From Botryococcus braunii (taxonomy: Eukaryota > Chlorophyta > Trebouxiophyceae), in NCBI GenBank assembly GCA_002005505.1, contig KV908490.1, forward strand, positions 264,658-328,657: 64,000 nucleotides of DNA, read 5' to 3'. Positions within the stretch are counted from its first letter, which is position 1. The number at the start of each line of letters is the position of its first letter. Shown here piece after piece: positions 1-10,592 of this stretch. The notes under the pieces are model-generated. The model saw only the letters and a program-made list of their open reading frames with translations, was not told the DNA's origin and did no database searches. The translations under genes and the position numbers were made by a program.

Positions 1-135
1 GCTCCACAGGCCTCAAAATTACCCCAAAGTTACGTCCCACGCAAGACACAAACACATACAGCCAAGGCTTCACTCTCAATTATCCACAGCACGTCTCCCC
101 AATCACGAGGGCACGCCACATCTTGCACAGCGTAC

Positions 136-468
136 CTTTTCTCGGCATTGCTCCATCTCATTCCGAATTGAGCTCCAAACGTCATTCATCACCTCCTTCA
201 TTTTCGCCCCCTTCATGTTGTCCATGGTGGTATCCATGTCGAAATGCTCCTCCAGTAGCGGCACCGCTTGCGACATAAAGAGGCTCATTAGCGTGCTCAA
301 ATCCAACTTCTTGCCCGCCAAGCGCTTATTGGAGTTGCGGCACTCTTGGATTCGATTCAGCATGCGGTTACACCGCAAGGCCGCCTTAGTGTCACCCACA
401 GCGTTTGCTTGCGCCTCTGCCAGCTTGTAGGCCTGTTTGAATGCCTTCAATTGCGTATCACACGCGCC
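136..468 (-). CDS. Host gene, downstream coding exon (unknown protein)
   Basis: This is a 111-codon exon. I set its upstream edge at TTCAG/GGC (acceptor AG at 470-469) and its downstream edge at AAAAG/GTACGC (donor GT at 135-134). Both edges are in phase 0, which matches the phase-0 donor of the exon at 3401-4166. The peptide is mostly charged and helical (segments such as KLAEAQANAVGDTKAALRCN and DTTMDNMKGAKMKEVMND). I recognise no domain. The gene would continue past position 1, so the C terminus is not seen. An in-frame stop lies just upstream of the acceptor, which fits an exon better than a free-standing gene. Splice sites are inferred, not observed. Confidence 0.4.
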
Positions 469-653
469 CTGAACATGCCATGTCCCCACCGTTACCATTC
501 ATGGAGGTGCAACTTCCCACAAACACCCAGGCAGCAAGCTTCGAAAATTCTCAACTCCCCCAGCTTACGCTATGAGGCCCAATGCCAAAGTCGTGCCTGG
601 CCATCGGCCCATTCCCATTCCAACGCCGTACTTCGGGCCCAATGTGCCCCCTT

Positions 654-990
<337 letters not shown>

Positions 991-1214
991 CCCCCCACCC
1001 ATTGCGCACACCCGCACACACACCCTCCACCATCCACCTCCTCTGAGCCAGTGTGCAAACTGGGTTCGAGAGTACAAGGTGAGCCCACTATACCAATAGG
1101 TGCAACCCAAAAATTCATCCCCCTCCTTTCCTGAATATGCAGCCTGGAGGAGGGTGCAACAGCAAGTAAGCAGACTGGTGCCACCCAAGGGTCAGCCACC
1201 TCACTTCTCCTATA

Positions 1215-1612
1215 TGACCATCAGCATCACCATTACCATCACCCTCAATATCGGCATCAACAGTGGGGCCACACATATTACCATCATTAGCACCACAACA
1301 ACCATATCACCATGACCATCACCATCCCCACACCATGAATATCACCACCGACCTCCCTATCACCAGTACCATGAATATCCCATGCACCAAAATATTCCCA
1401 TCACCTCCACCATGACCTTCACCATCAATATCACCATCACCATCAATGTCAATATCCCCCTGAATTTTTATACTCCCATGAATATCACCATCACCAGTAC
1501 TTTCAGCACATCCATTAATCTCAATGTCACTATCACCACCACAATCAATATCCATAACACCATCCACATCACCATCCATAACAATATTCCCATCACTATC
1601 CACCATTCACCC
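1215..1612. repeat. Degenerate (ACCATC)n tract
   Basis: About 400 bp dominated by ACCATC, ATCACC, AATATC and related hexamers, strongly C/A-biased on the plus strand. It runs directly into the minisatellite. No coding evidence. Confidence 0.85.
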
Positions 1613-1615
1613 TAA

Positions 1616-3064
1616 TTTGCCAATTGGGGAAGGGAGCAACAACTGGGCCCCAGTATGCAGACCGGTGCAACCCAGGACCATCCACCTCCCTCCCCAATAT
1701 GCTAATTGGGAAGGGAGCAACAATTGGGCCCAGCATGCAGACTGGTGCCACCCAGGACCATCCACCTCCCTTCCCCAATATGCCAATTGGGCAAGGGAGC
1801 AACAACTGGGCCCAGTATGCAGACTGGGGCAACCCAGTACCCTCCACCTCCCTCCCCAATATGCCACTTGGGAACGGGAGCAACAACTGGGCCCAGTATG
1901 CCGACTGGTGCAACCCAGGCTCACTTCTTCCCTCCCCAATATGCCACTTAGGGAAGGGAGCAAGAACTGGGCCCAGCATGCATACTGGTGCAACCCAGGA
2001 CCATCCACCTCCCTTCCCCAATATGCCAATCGGGGAAGGGAGCAACAACCTCTGGGCCCAGTATGCAGACTGGTGCCACCCAGGACCATTCCCCTCCCTG
2101 CCCAATATGCCAATTGGTGAAGGGAGCAACAACATCTGGGCCCAGTATGCAGACTGATGCAACCCAGGACCATCCACCTCCCTTCCCCAATATGCCAATT
2201 GGGGAAGGGAGCAACAACTGGGCCCAGTATGCAAACTGGTGCCACCCAGGATCATCCACCTCCCTGCCCAATATGCCAATTGGGAAAGAGTGCAACAATA
2301 TCTGGGCCCAGTATGCAGACTGGTGCAACCCAGGACCATCCACCTCCCTTCCCCAATATGCCAATTGGGGAAGGGAGTAACAACTGGGCCCAGTATGCAG
2401 ACTGGTGCAACCCAGGTTCATCCACCTCCCTTCCCCAATATGCCAATCGGGGAAGGGAGCAACAACCTCTGGGCCCAGTATGCAGACTGGTGCCACCCAG
2501 GACCATTCCCCTCCCTGCCCAATATGCCAATTGGTGAGGGAGCATCAACATCTGGGCCCAGTATGCAGACTGATGCAACCCAGGACCATCCACCTCCCTT
2601 CCCCAATATGCCAATTGGGGAAGGGAGCAACAACTGGGCCCAGTATGCAAACTGGTGCCACCCAGGATCCTCCACCTCCCTGCCCAATATGCCAATTGGG
2701 GAAGAGTGCAACAATATCTGGGCCCAGTATGCAGACTGGTGCAACCCAGGACCATCCACCTCCCTTCCCCAATATGCCAATTGGGGAAGGGAGTAACAAT
2801 TGGGCCCAGTATGCAGACTGGTGCAACCCAGGTTCATCCACCTCCCTTCCCCAATATGCCAATTGGGGAAGAGAGCAACAACATCCGGGCCCAGTATGCA
2901 GACTGGAGCAACCCAGGACCATCCCCCTTCCTTCCCCAATATGCAAAGTAAGGAAGGGAGCAACAACTAGGCCCAGTATGCAGACTGGTGCAACTTAAGA
3001 CCCTCCACCTCATGTCCCCCTTTGGCCATTGAGGAAGGGAGCGACAAGTATCCAGACTAGTGCA
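1616..3064. repeat. 81-bp minisatellite, about 18 copies
   Basis: Tandem units of about 80-83 bp. Each has a CCCCAATATGCCAATTGGGG core, then GGGAGCAACA, GGGCCCAGTATGCAGACTGG and a CCACCTCCCT tail. The core contains an inverted CCCAAT...ATTGGGG pair. Variant units recur about 417 bp apart (compare 2028 with 2445), so there is a five-unit higher-order repeat. It sits in the proposed host intron. Open frames across it are by-products of a unit length that is a multiple of three. Confidence 0.95.
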
Positions 3065-3078
3065 ACCCATGATCCCCA

Positions 3079-3079
3079 G

Positions 3080-3148
<69 letters not shown>

Positions 3149-3207
3149 AAACAATCCCACACACACACACACCCACACACACACACCCATAAACACATAC
3201 TGACACC

Positions 3208-3249
<42 letters not shown>

Positions 3250-3290
3250 CCCACACATCCACATACACACACACCCCCACACATAAGCAC
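3079..3290. repeat. (CA)n microsatellite
   Basis: About 210 bp of CA dinucleotides with short interruptions (CCCAAACAATCC, CCCATAAAC), ending the repeat-filled intron of the host gene. Confidence 0.95.
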
Positions 3291-3400
3291 ACCATCCCTC
3301 ACCCATTGGGACATGACATTCCCATTATATCTCCTTGAATGTATGCCTCAAATTTTCTTACTTGAAGGGCACCACAACACATCACCCATAAGTACCATAC

Positions 3401-4166
3401 CTTGGGGCTGAGGGGCGCAGGCGAAGTAACTTCTGGAGAGCCTTCCCGTTGCCCTCTTCCTCCTGAAGAATGTTTAGATAGGTCCACCATTTGCGTGGCA
3501 AGAGGCTTAGGTGGGGGCCCTATCCCTGAAGGACCCCCCGAAGCTGTAGGCGGTACCCGTGCATCCCAGGTTGGCAGTACCACAGGGACATTCCCCGTGC
3601 CATAATTTCTGAAAACCTTCACTTCTTGCAAAGAAACGAGGCGAGGCAGGAATTTGCCCAATTCCTTGTGATTTAAAAATTCCATGACATCGCCTTCCAG
3701 CAAGCTATGTTGGTTGCGCAAAATTCCGCCAAACATGACTGTTTCATGGGAAAACTGCCTTGTGACTAGCACGCCTTCCCTGTCTAAAGCGAGCAACTCG
3801 ACCAAAGGCACTCCCTCGTCATCTTCGAACTCACACTGAAAACCTGGCAGGTTCTCCGTGACAATAAGTGTTCTGCCGGACGGAGCGATGGAGAACAACG
3901 AGTATCTGCCCGCTGTGGAGTTTGGCGCTGCCATCGAGAAAGGTACCAATTTTTGTGGTGCTTGTTGCAATAAAACATTAAACATGTCATTTGTAATGGT
4001 GTGATATTGCGGGCCAGGGCTATCTCGAGGAGGAGTGGCTTGCCCGCCAGCACCTACTTCTGCCATTGCGAACTCAACAAATAAGTTTGCCAACCAACCC
4101 GGAGGTATGCTATCCTCCTTCAAATATTCAATGAAGGCTTTCAGCAATTTTTCTTTGTGTGCGAGC
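3401..4166 (-). CDS. Host gene, central coding exon (unknown protein)
   Basis: This is 766 bp of open frame on the minus strand. It begins after ATGAAG/G (acceptor AG 4168-4167, phase 2 to 1) and ends at CCAAG/GTATGG (donor GT at 3400-3399, phase 0). The 255-codon peptide is not low-complexity. It has an N-terminal helical part (KAFIEYLKEDSIPPGWLANL), a central hydrophobic/beta-rich part (SLFSIAPSGRTLIVTENLPG) and a proline/glycine-rich tail. I do not recognise a family. Its phase matches the exons on both sides, the main argument that it is real. The next exon to the 3' side would be at 136-468, across an intron of about 2.9 kb made of simple and tandem repeats. Confidence 0.45.
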
Positions 4167-4250
4167 CTTCATTTCCTCGCCCTTGCTTGGCGCCGCAGTT
4201 CTAGAAGCTTACTGTCCACCCTATCACGTGACCGTTCGTAGTGCCTTTAC

Positions 4251-4537
4251 CCTGACGGTGCCGATGGGCTAGAAGACTCACTTCGCGGTGCAACCTCCAA
4301 ACAACAGCAACAACAACAAGCTTGGCCCCATTCTAAATCCCCACGTGATTCCTTCAAAACTTTCTGTCTTTGTTTCATATCGCTTATGTGTCTTGCAACT
4401 ATTGTTATCTCCGAGATATGTATGTCAAACTCGATATGCCGATGCTTTCGTCGTGGGACCCTTGACTTAAGTGGACTGAAATTTGGGAACCGTATGTATG
4501 TGAATTCAACGGTAATTGTCAGGTCTTCGATAAGCAA
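4251..4537 (-). CDS. Host gene, upstream coding exon (5' limit unknown)
   Basis: The open frame on the minus strand ends at a donor-like GTCAGG/GTAAAG (GT at 4250-4249), two bases into a codon. Removing the 84-bp interval 4250-4167 joins it in frame to the exon at 3401-4166. The peptide includes a basic stretch (SRVPRRKHRHIEFDIHIS) and a run of six Cys from a CAA-rich tract. No start codon can be assigned: the frame stays open upstream towards the inverted repeat at 4547-4592. No domain is recognised. Confidence 0.3.
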
Positions 4538-4546
4538 TGGTGTTGT

Positions 4547-4592
4547 GTTCCATGGGTATCGGTGTTCCTTCTAGTCGCGATACCCATGGAAC
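4547..4592. other. 15-bp perfect inverted repeat (hairpin)
   Basis: GTTCCATGGGTATCG at 4547-4561 is the exact reverse complement of 4578-4592, with a 16-nt loop between. It lies just upstream of the 5'-most exon of the minus-strand gene, so it could be a promoter or 5' UTR structure, or a tiny foldback element. No TSD was found. Confidence 0.6.
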
Positions 4593-5447
4593 CCCAGAAT
4601 AGTGTAGTGAATATGACACCCAGCAGTTTGGCTGCTACAAATCAGCAGAAGGTCGAGCAGCATACTCTAGATTCTGAGGCGCGCTGTCGAGAGGGTATGT
4701 ATTTACTTCTTCTAGGATCCACCCTACGTACAATGTTGCCCGTGCGGTAATGCCTTCGCACCACTCTTGATATGCAATAGTTGCGACACATGAAGCAATT
4801 ATTTCATCTTATGTTGGTGGTTGCAGCTGGCATTTCACCTGCCCCACTTATGGTGGCGCAGCGTGCGAAACACTATTGATGTCATGAATGTTCCTCATTA
4901 TCATGGAAGGAGTGGTATATCCGAGGTGGATGCACACCAAGTAAGAGCTACTGCATCACAGTTAGGAACTCTGTTTGAAGGAGCAATGATATGGCGTCTC
5001 TCTAACATCCTCCCATGTCCCTCCATGCCCTCGACCGTCAACCCTTCTGCGGAATAGCTCAGCTTCTACACACCTTTTCCGGCGATGTCTCATGAATAGC
5101 AAGAGAGGGCATCCATTCCCTATCGTAAGAGTTCCCCATGCTTGCAGGGGTCCTCAAGCTTGCATTGCTGGAGGTGCGATGGGCTCCCGGACAGGGTGTC
5201 CGGGCATGGTGTCTCTCGACATCCTCACAAGCTCATCCATTGCTGGAGGTGCGATGGCCTCAAAACCTTGTAGGGAATACCTCTGGAACTTCTGGCCCCT
5301 CATCAAGTACGTGTGCTGGCACGCTGTTCCAGGCTATGTCTCATGGATAATAACTTGGGGCATCCATTTCCTATGGTCCGAGTTCCCTGTGCTCGCAAGG
5401 CATCTCAAGTTCGCAACGTAATTCCAACTCCTATTACATCCATGTCG
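4593..5447. other. Unassigned host sequence with a diverged direct repeat
   Basis: I find no convincing gene. About 90 bp at 5080-5165 recur, diverged, at 5325-5420 (shared GATGTCTCATG, GGCATCCATT and GAGTTCCC). TGCTGGAGGTGCGATGG occurs at about 5167 and 5245. The segment ends at the hAT target-site duplication. Confidence 0.5.
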
Positions 5448-5618
5448 TCGGTATCCAGGGTTCGCGGCGAAAGACAAAAGTCTTTCGCCTACATGGAGGC
5501 GAAACTGGGCGAAGGAAGTTCCGCATCTGGGGGGGTGGGCGAAGGGGCGAAAGGCAAGACGTGTAAGAGTCGATTCAGCGTGTCAAACGACGTATTTCAC
5601 GTTATTTTCAATGTGGCG

Positions 5619-5705
5619 CAGTACATTTGCAGTACAATTTTCAGTTGAGAAATACATATGCAGTACAATTTCCAGTTGAGAAGTACATATGCAGTACAGT
5701 TTTGG
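5619..5705. repeat. 31-bp tandem repeat inside the hAT element
   Basis: Two full units and two partial units built on GCAGTACAATTT, CAGTTGAGAA and TACATAT (full units near 5630 and 5661). They belong to the hAT body. Confidence 0.75.
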
Positions 5706-6041
5706 ATGTACAACGAGAGAATCTTGGCCTGTGGGCTGCGGGTTTCGGGATGATCTGAGATCTCCGATAGCCGGCAACGGCAAGCCCATCTCCTTCATGG
5801 AACTACTGCTGGGGAATTGGGATGGCTTTGACATGCAGAATGCCATTTTTAATAATCTCGTTCAGATCTCTGTAACAGCAAGGACAGTGGGAACACTGCA
5901 CAAACAGTGCGACCGGCTGCAATATTTGAAGTCAGCAGTGATGTTGAGCAACTGCGTTCACAGCACTCTTTTTTAGAGCCTCATTTCCCTGGGTTCTCAA
6001 TTTAATATGCAGCTGCAGTGTGGGATTTATGGATGGGGAGG

Positions 6042-6121
<80 letters not shown>

Positions 6122-6156
6122 CGGGGGGAATGCATGTACCGGGGGGAATGCATGTA
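6042..6156. repeat. (GT)n microsatellite plus 18-bp duplication
   Basis: About 78 bp of pure GT, followed by two copies of TACCGGGGGGAATGCATG. It lies in the left arm of the hAT element, just before the Copia A insertion point. Confidence 0.95.
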
Positions 6157-6214
6157 TGCGCGTGTGTGTCCAAAAACACTAGAGAAGACTCATGAGATTG
6201 ATTGCAGGGTGGGT

Positions 6215-6580
6215 TGTGAAAGGTTATGGGCAATCGGCTTTCCCTGTACAAAGCAGACAGGTCGTCAATAGACGAAGTTACTCCAGCTACAGTCCGTACG
6301 ACTGTCTGCTGAGTGTCACACACAACTGTTGGACAAGACTAGCATCTGGTAATGCCCAGCATCTTTCACAACCAGTTGGTATTCACTCCGGTGGGGCAGC
6401 CTTAAGAGTTCATCCGACAAACGTGTGATCTAGATAGGATTGTACCTTATGTTCGAAAACGTCCAGAATCTGCCGTGTCTCAAGGTACCTTATGTTCTCA
6501 ATGGACCCATATCCTAATAGTGCACACATGAAGATCACTTAAAGCACAAGGCATTCAATAATAATGTTCAGAACTCAACA
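6215..6580 (-). repeat. Copia A 3' LTR
   Basis: A 366-bp LTR. Read on the minus strand it runs from TGTTGAGTTCTGAAC to CCATAACCTTTCACA. It resembles solo LTR H along its length but lacks the H intron and second exon copy: where H has ACAG/GTGCGG, A reads TACAG/GGAAAGCC and goes straight into the tail. Confidence 0.95.
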
Positions 6581-6600
6581 CTTCCCCTTGCCTGCATGCT

Positions 6601-8675
6601 TTAAGTGTATCTTCTCAAACCTAGTGAATCACGATGACCAACAAACACGGGCTTGGCAAGTGGCTTGGTCATAATGTCAGCCACATTGCGAGCAGATTCC
6701 ACATAGAGGATATCTACCTGCCCAAGTGCCATAGCTTCCCTAGCGTAGTGGAAGCTTACTGCAACGTGCTTTGTGAATTTGGAATACAGGGGGTTCCGTA
6801 AATTAGAAATGCATCCTTGGTTGTCACAGAAAATTTTGACCCTCCAAGGTGCAGCCCCTATCTCTTCCAAGAAGCCCCTTAGCCAGTTGGCTTCCTTCAC
6901 AATATGGCCAGCTGCCATAAACTCAGCTTGCACAGTTGAGGTAGCAACTGAGCTCTGCTTCTTGCGTCCCCAAACCACGGCACTACCATAGACTGATAGA
7001 ACATAGCCAGTGGTGGAATACCTGTGGTCCAGGTCCCCAGCATAGTCGGCATCAATATAGCCTTCTAGCTCAGGGCCCTTTCCACCCAGAGTAAGAGCTA
7101 ACTCTCTGGTATCTCTCAAGTACTTCAGCACTCGAATGGCCTCATTCCAGTGTGAGGTAGTGGGTGTCATTCTATACCTTGACAACACTCCAACAGCCTG
7201 AGAAATGTCAGGCCGGGTCGTATTGGCTATGTACAGTAACGATCCAATTAACTCGCAGTATCGATGACCAGGTGGCAGAGGAGTACCAGCCCCATGTGAC
7301 ATACCATCTGAGGACTCGGGTCTGCTGCTAGCCACGAAGTCCTTGGACATGGGGGTATCAACCCCACGTCCATCATCAGCAACGCCAAACTTCTCCACAA
7401 GAGCATCAATCTTGGGAGTGCAACTCATGGAAATAGTGCCCTGAACTCTATTGCGTAGGACCTGACACCCCAGGAAATCATTCACCTCTCCCAAATCATG
7501 GATGGTGAAGTCCTTCTTCAATAACTCTTTCCCCCACTCAATCTCTGCAACCACTCTGGCAACTATGAGAAGATCATCGACATAAACAAGAATAAACGAC
7601 AGATTACCATCAGGGGCCCTCCTGATGTATACCCCAGCGTCGCTCTTGCACACACTATACCCCATCACGCTCAACTTGTCGCTCAAGGTCTTGTGCCAAG
7701 CCCGTGGGGCTTGCTTAAGACCGTAGAGTGCCTTCCTGAGCTTGCACACAACTCTCGTGTTGCCATTCTCAAATCCTGGTGGTTGGGTCACATAGACCTC
7801 TTCCTCCAACTCCCCATTGAGAAAAGCTGTCTTGATATCCACTTGGTGGATCTCAAGATTTTGTGTGGCAGCCACTGCCAGCACAGCTCTCCTAGCACCA
7901 TAGCTGCTGGTAGGTGCAAAAACCTCACCAACATCTATACCAGGAATCTGTCTGCAACCCTGGGCAACCAATCTTGCTTTAAACCGAGTGACATTCCCAT
8001 GTGCATCGTTTTTTGTAGAAAAAATCCAATGAACAGGGATAACTTTCTGCCCATGGGGTCTTTCCACATACTGCATAACCTCATGGGTGTCTAAAGACTC
8101 CATCTCCTCTTGCATTGCCTGCTGCCAAAACTCCCACTGAGGTGAGCGCTGGGCTTCCCTCAAGTTTGAGGGCACGTGAACTTTTCCCAACCTGACAGAA
8201 GGTACACTCTGTACCTTATGCTGTGGTGCAGCAGGGCTGTCAGCCTTACTGGTGCTGTTCCCTTCTCTCTCTCTCTCTCTCCCTGGTTGCCAGAATAAGG
8301 TACATTATGTACCTTATGCTGGGACTGGGCAGTACTGCCGGGATTATCTGATTCCTTCTCAAGTCTCTCTCTCTCTCCTTGACTACTGGACTCATGTGCA
8401 GCACCCTCACATTCTCGCACCTTCCGCAATGCAGAGGGGAGCAGCAGCTCTCTCTCTCTCCTGGACTCACACTTGGGCACACTACCCAGACTTGCCTGAG
8501 CTGCGCCTACAATGTCAGCCTGCACACCATAAGCATGACTAGCCAGTGACTGGGATTGGGCACCAGCTTCCCCTACTGCTGGCATGTCTAACCCACTGCT
8601 CTCATCTCTTACATCTGCACCGAACATAGCCTCGACTGTCTCAACCTGCCCCTGCATATCAGGGAGACCAACCAT
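6601..8675 (-). pseudogene. Copia A linker, reverse transcriptase and RNase H
   Basis: This is the C-terminal half of the Copia A polyprotein. It joins in frame to the N-terminal half when Copia B and one GTTTG repeat are ignored. The RT has QVDIKTAFLNGELEEEVYV, YGLKQAPRAWHK and the catalytic YVDD (about 7570-7586). RNase H has YIDADYAGD, a CDNQGC motif and ADIMTKPLAKPVF near the end. A frameshift splits linker from RT: 8675-8160 is one frame, and RT is open only in another. The switch lies in a GA dinucleotide track (CT on the plus strand, about 8264-8281) within a Glu-Arg-coding stretch, so dinucleotide slippage probably inactivated it. Confidence 0.9.
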
Positions 8676-8680
8676 GTTTG

Positions 8681-9987
8681 TGTTGGAATTTGTGTACTGT
8701 CAGGACAATCCAAGGATGACAAATTCTAACCTGAATAAATTAGCTGTATAGTTGACCATGTGTTCAACTCAAGGGAAACTCTTTAATAAACAGCCAGTGG
8801 TGTTTATGACCACAAGTAGTAATGGATAAAGTATCTAAGAACATGGTAGAGAAGGACTTTCCTGTTGTTTGTGGCTATTAAAAATGAGTTTATCCTAATT
8901 GTTAATAACGTGATAAACTCAATTGGGACAAGGGCCAATTTCCAAGGCTCTGAACCTCAACTCTGATACGAATTCATGAAAAAGGGCCAGAACAGCGCGA
9001 TCCAACGCGCTGATCTGATAATACTAGGAGCGACTGACCGACGTCTCAAGCAGTCAATCCGTTGTGTTTGTGAAACGTCTTTGTTGTCTCAAACACTGAC
9101 TCTCAGTCTGATCTCAATTAACTCTCATCTGTGTTGGCATCGTGGATGCATTGTGTCAGATTAAGAGGAGATCAGAACTGGTAAGGCGCACGTCTGTCGC
9201 TTACGTTATTCTAGCAGCCATAAGTGCTGTCTTTTGTTGACATTAACTAAGAAAATATTCTTGGTAACGTGCAGGCCTGTTAAACTGCTTCACTCATACA
9301 ATGTTGTTGATGTTGAAAGTATTTACTTACTTGGTAAGCAGTTTACGCCGCACGTTGGTTTGCAGACAATTAATCTCTTTATATTGGTTTGCAGACAATT
9401 AATCTCTTTATAATTACCAGCAAGATACTGATTGTGTAACATATACATATACATGCACAGGATGATACATGTATATGTCTCACTTATACAATGTTGTTGA
9501 TGTTGAAAGTATTTACTTACTTGGTAAGCAGTTTACGCCGCACGTTGGTTTGCAGACAATTAATCTCTTTATAATTACCAGCAAGATACTGATTGTGTAA
9601 CATATACATATACATGCACAGGATGATACATGTATATGTCTCATCATCTGTGATTTATAGTATTAAATACAAACTGGATCTTGCAGGTAATCGTTAGATA
9701 GACCAGTGTCGTATCCTACCCGTTGTAAGTCAATCCGTTGTGTTTGTGAAACGTCTTTGTTGTCTCAAACACTGACTCTCAGTCTGATCTCAATTAACTC
9801 TCATCTGTGTTGGCATCGTGGATGCATTGTGTCAGATTAAGGGGAGATCAGAACTGGCCTGTTAAACTGCTTCACTCATACAATGTTGTTGATGTTGAAA
9901 GTATTTACTTACTTGATGATACATGTATATGTCTCATCATCTGTGATTTATAGTATTAAATACAAACTGGATCTTGCAGGATCCACA
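8681..9987 (+). repeat. Copia B 5' LTR with intron-bearing leader
   Basis: Copy 1 of the leader starts at 9052. Exon 1 is 9052-9180, intron 1 is 9181-9274 (GTAAGG...GTGCAG, branch-like TTAACTAAG), exon 2 is 9275-9333, and intron 2 starts GTAAGC at 9334. A tandem duplication then repeats part of exon 2, intron 2 and part of exon 3. Exon 3 ends CTTGCAG/GTAATC at 9686/9687. Copy 2 starts at 9728, directly after TTGTA, and has no introns. One G is missing at its exon 2/3 joint (present in the right LTR). It ends TTGCAG/GATCCACA at the LTR boundary. Confidence 0.9.
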
Positions 9988-9989
9988 AT

Positions 9990-10005
9990 GGTTATGGGCC
10001 CACGC
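9990..10005 (+). promoter_or_regulatory. Copia B primer-binding site (half-tRNA type)
   Basis: GGTTATGGGCCCACGC lies two bases after the 5' LTR. It is complementary to the anticodon arm of eukaryotic initiator tRNA-Met (GCGTGGGCCCATAACC), not to a tRNA 3' CCA end. This matches Drosophila copia, which primes with a cleaved 5' half of tRNA-iMet. Confidence 0.85.
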
Positions 10006-10007
10006 CC

Positions 10008-10325
10008 ATGGAGCGACGACCATCTCTGTTGACGGACGACGAACTTAATCTGCTCCGCGAAGGGCACTTCCACTGCGATCTATGCAATAAGTGGGTGTCA
10101 GGAAAGGTTCCCATTGAAAACGTGAATCGTGCTATTGAACGTGGAATAGTTGTGTTGGAAGACTTTTGCCGAGAAGGTATTGAGCAAGAACGTCACTATC
10201 AGGCAAAGTTTAATCATCACAAGATTAAGCTAGTTCAATCACTTGAAAACTCGAAGTATCCATTTCCTAAGGGTTCGCGTCGAACCTTTTCTCTTGACAC
10301 TTGGGAAGCTAGACTGATCGATTGA
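10008..10325 (+). CDS. Copia B upstream ORF (ORF0-like, unknown)
   Basis: A 105-residue ORF whose ATG begins three bases after the PBS, well before gag (10593). It starts MERRPSLLTDDELNLLREGH, contains a CxxC (FHCDLCNKWV), then a charged helical region rich in His/Lys/Glu. It is not low-complexity and has no stop until TGA. I do not recognise it, and it does not resemble ORF0 of Copia F and G. It could be an accessory protein or a chance leader ORF. Confidence 0.5.
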   Translation: MERRPSLLTDDELNLLREGHFHCDLCNKWVSGKVPIENVNRAIERGIVVLEDFCREGIEQERHYQAKFNHHKIKLVQSLENSKYPFPKGSRRTFSLDTWEARLID

Positions 10326-10592
10326 GAAGTTTACTCTCAAAGGCTTCAAGAACAATATACCACATTAGCTAGATACGAGATCCCGTTGGATTTTTCACAT
10401 CACTGTTTATTGATTGAGTATGCTACCCTCCTTGCATTGAGTAAAGGAGCAGGGAATCGTTGAGTCCTTGGCTTTCACGAGACGAATCACCCTATGAAAC
10501 TCTGAAAGATAAGCTTGCTGAGACGAACGCCTCAATTGTGAATGATTTAGAAGACGGTACAGAGCAAAAGTGCAGGTGTTACATTCCCAGGC

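Noticed and set aside
1524..2998. Many 100-250 residue open frames with repeated Gln-Tyr-Ala-Asn-Trp type motifs
   Set aside because: All three frames of both strands stay open because the minisatellite unit is close to a multiple of three. No start, codon bias or domain supports coding.
3079..3290. CRISPR-like or centromeric array in the repeat-rich first 3.3 kb
   Set aside because: Simple CA/CT tracts and a contiguous minisatellite without unique spacers. Nothing CRISPR-like.
8976..9164. Identical 62-residue open frames here and at 21544-21732
   Set aside because: They lie in the two LTRs of Copia B and cross an exon-intron boundary of the leader, so they are LTR sequence rather than a gene pair.
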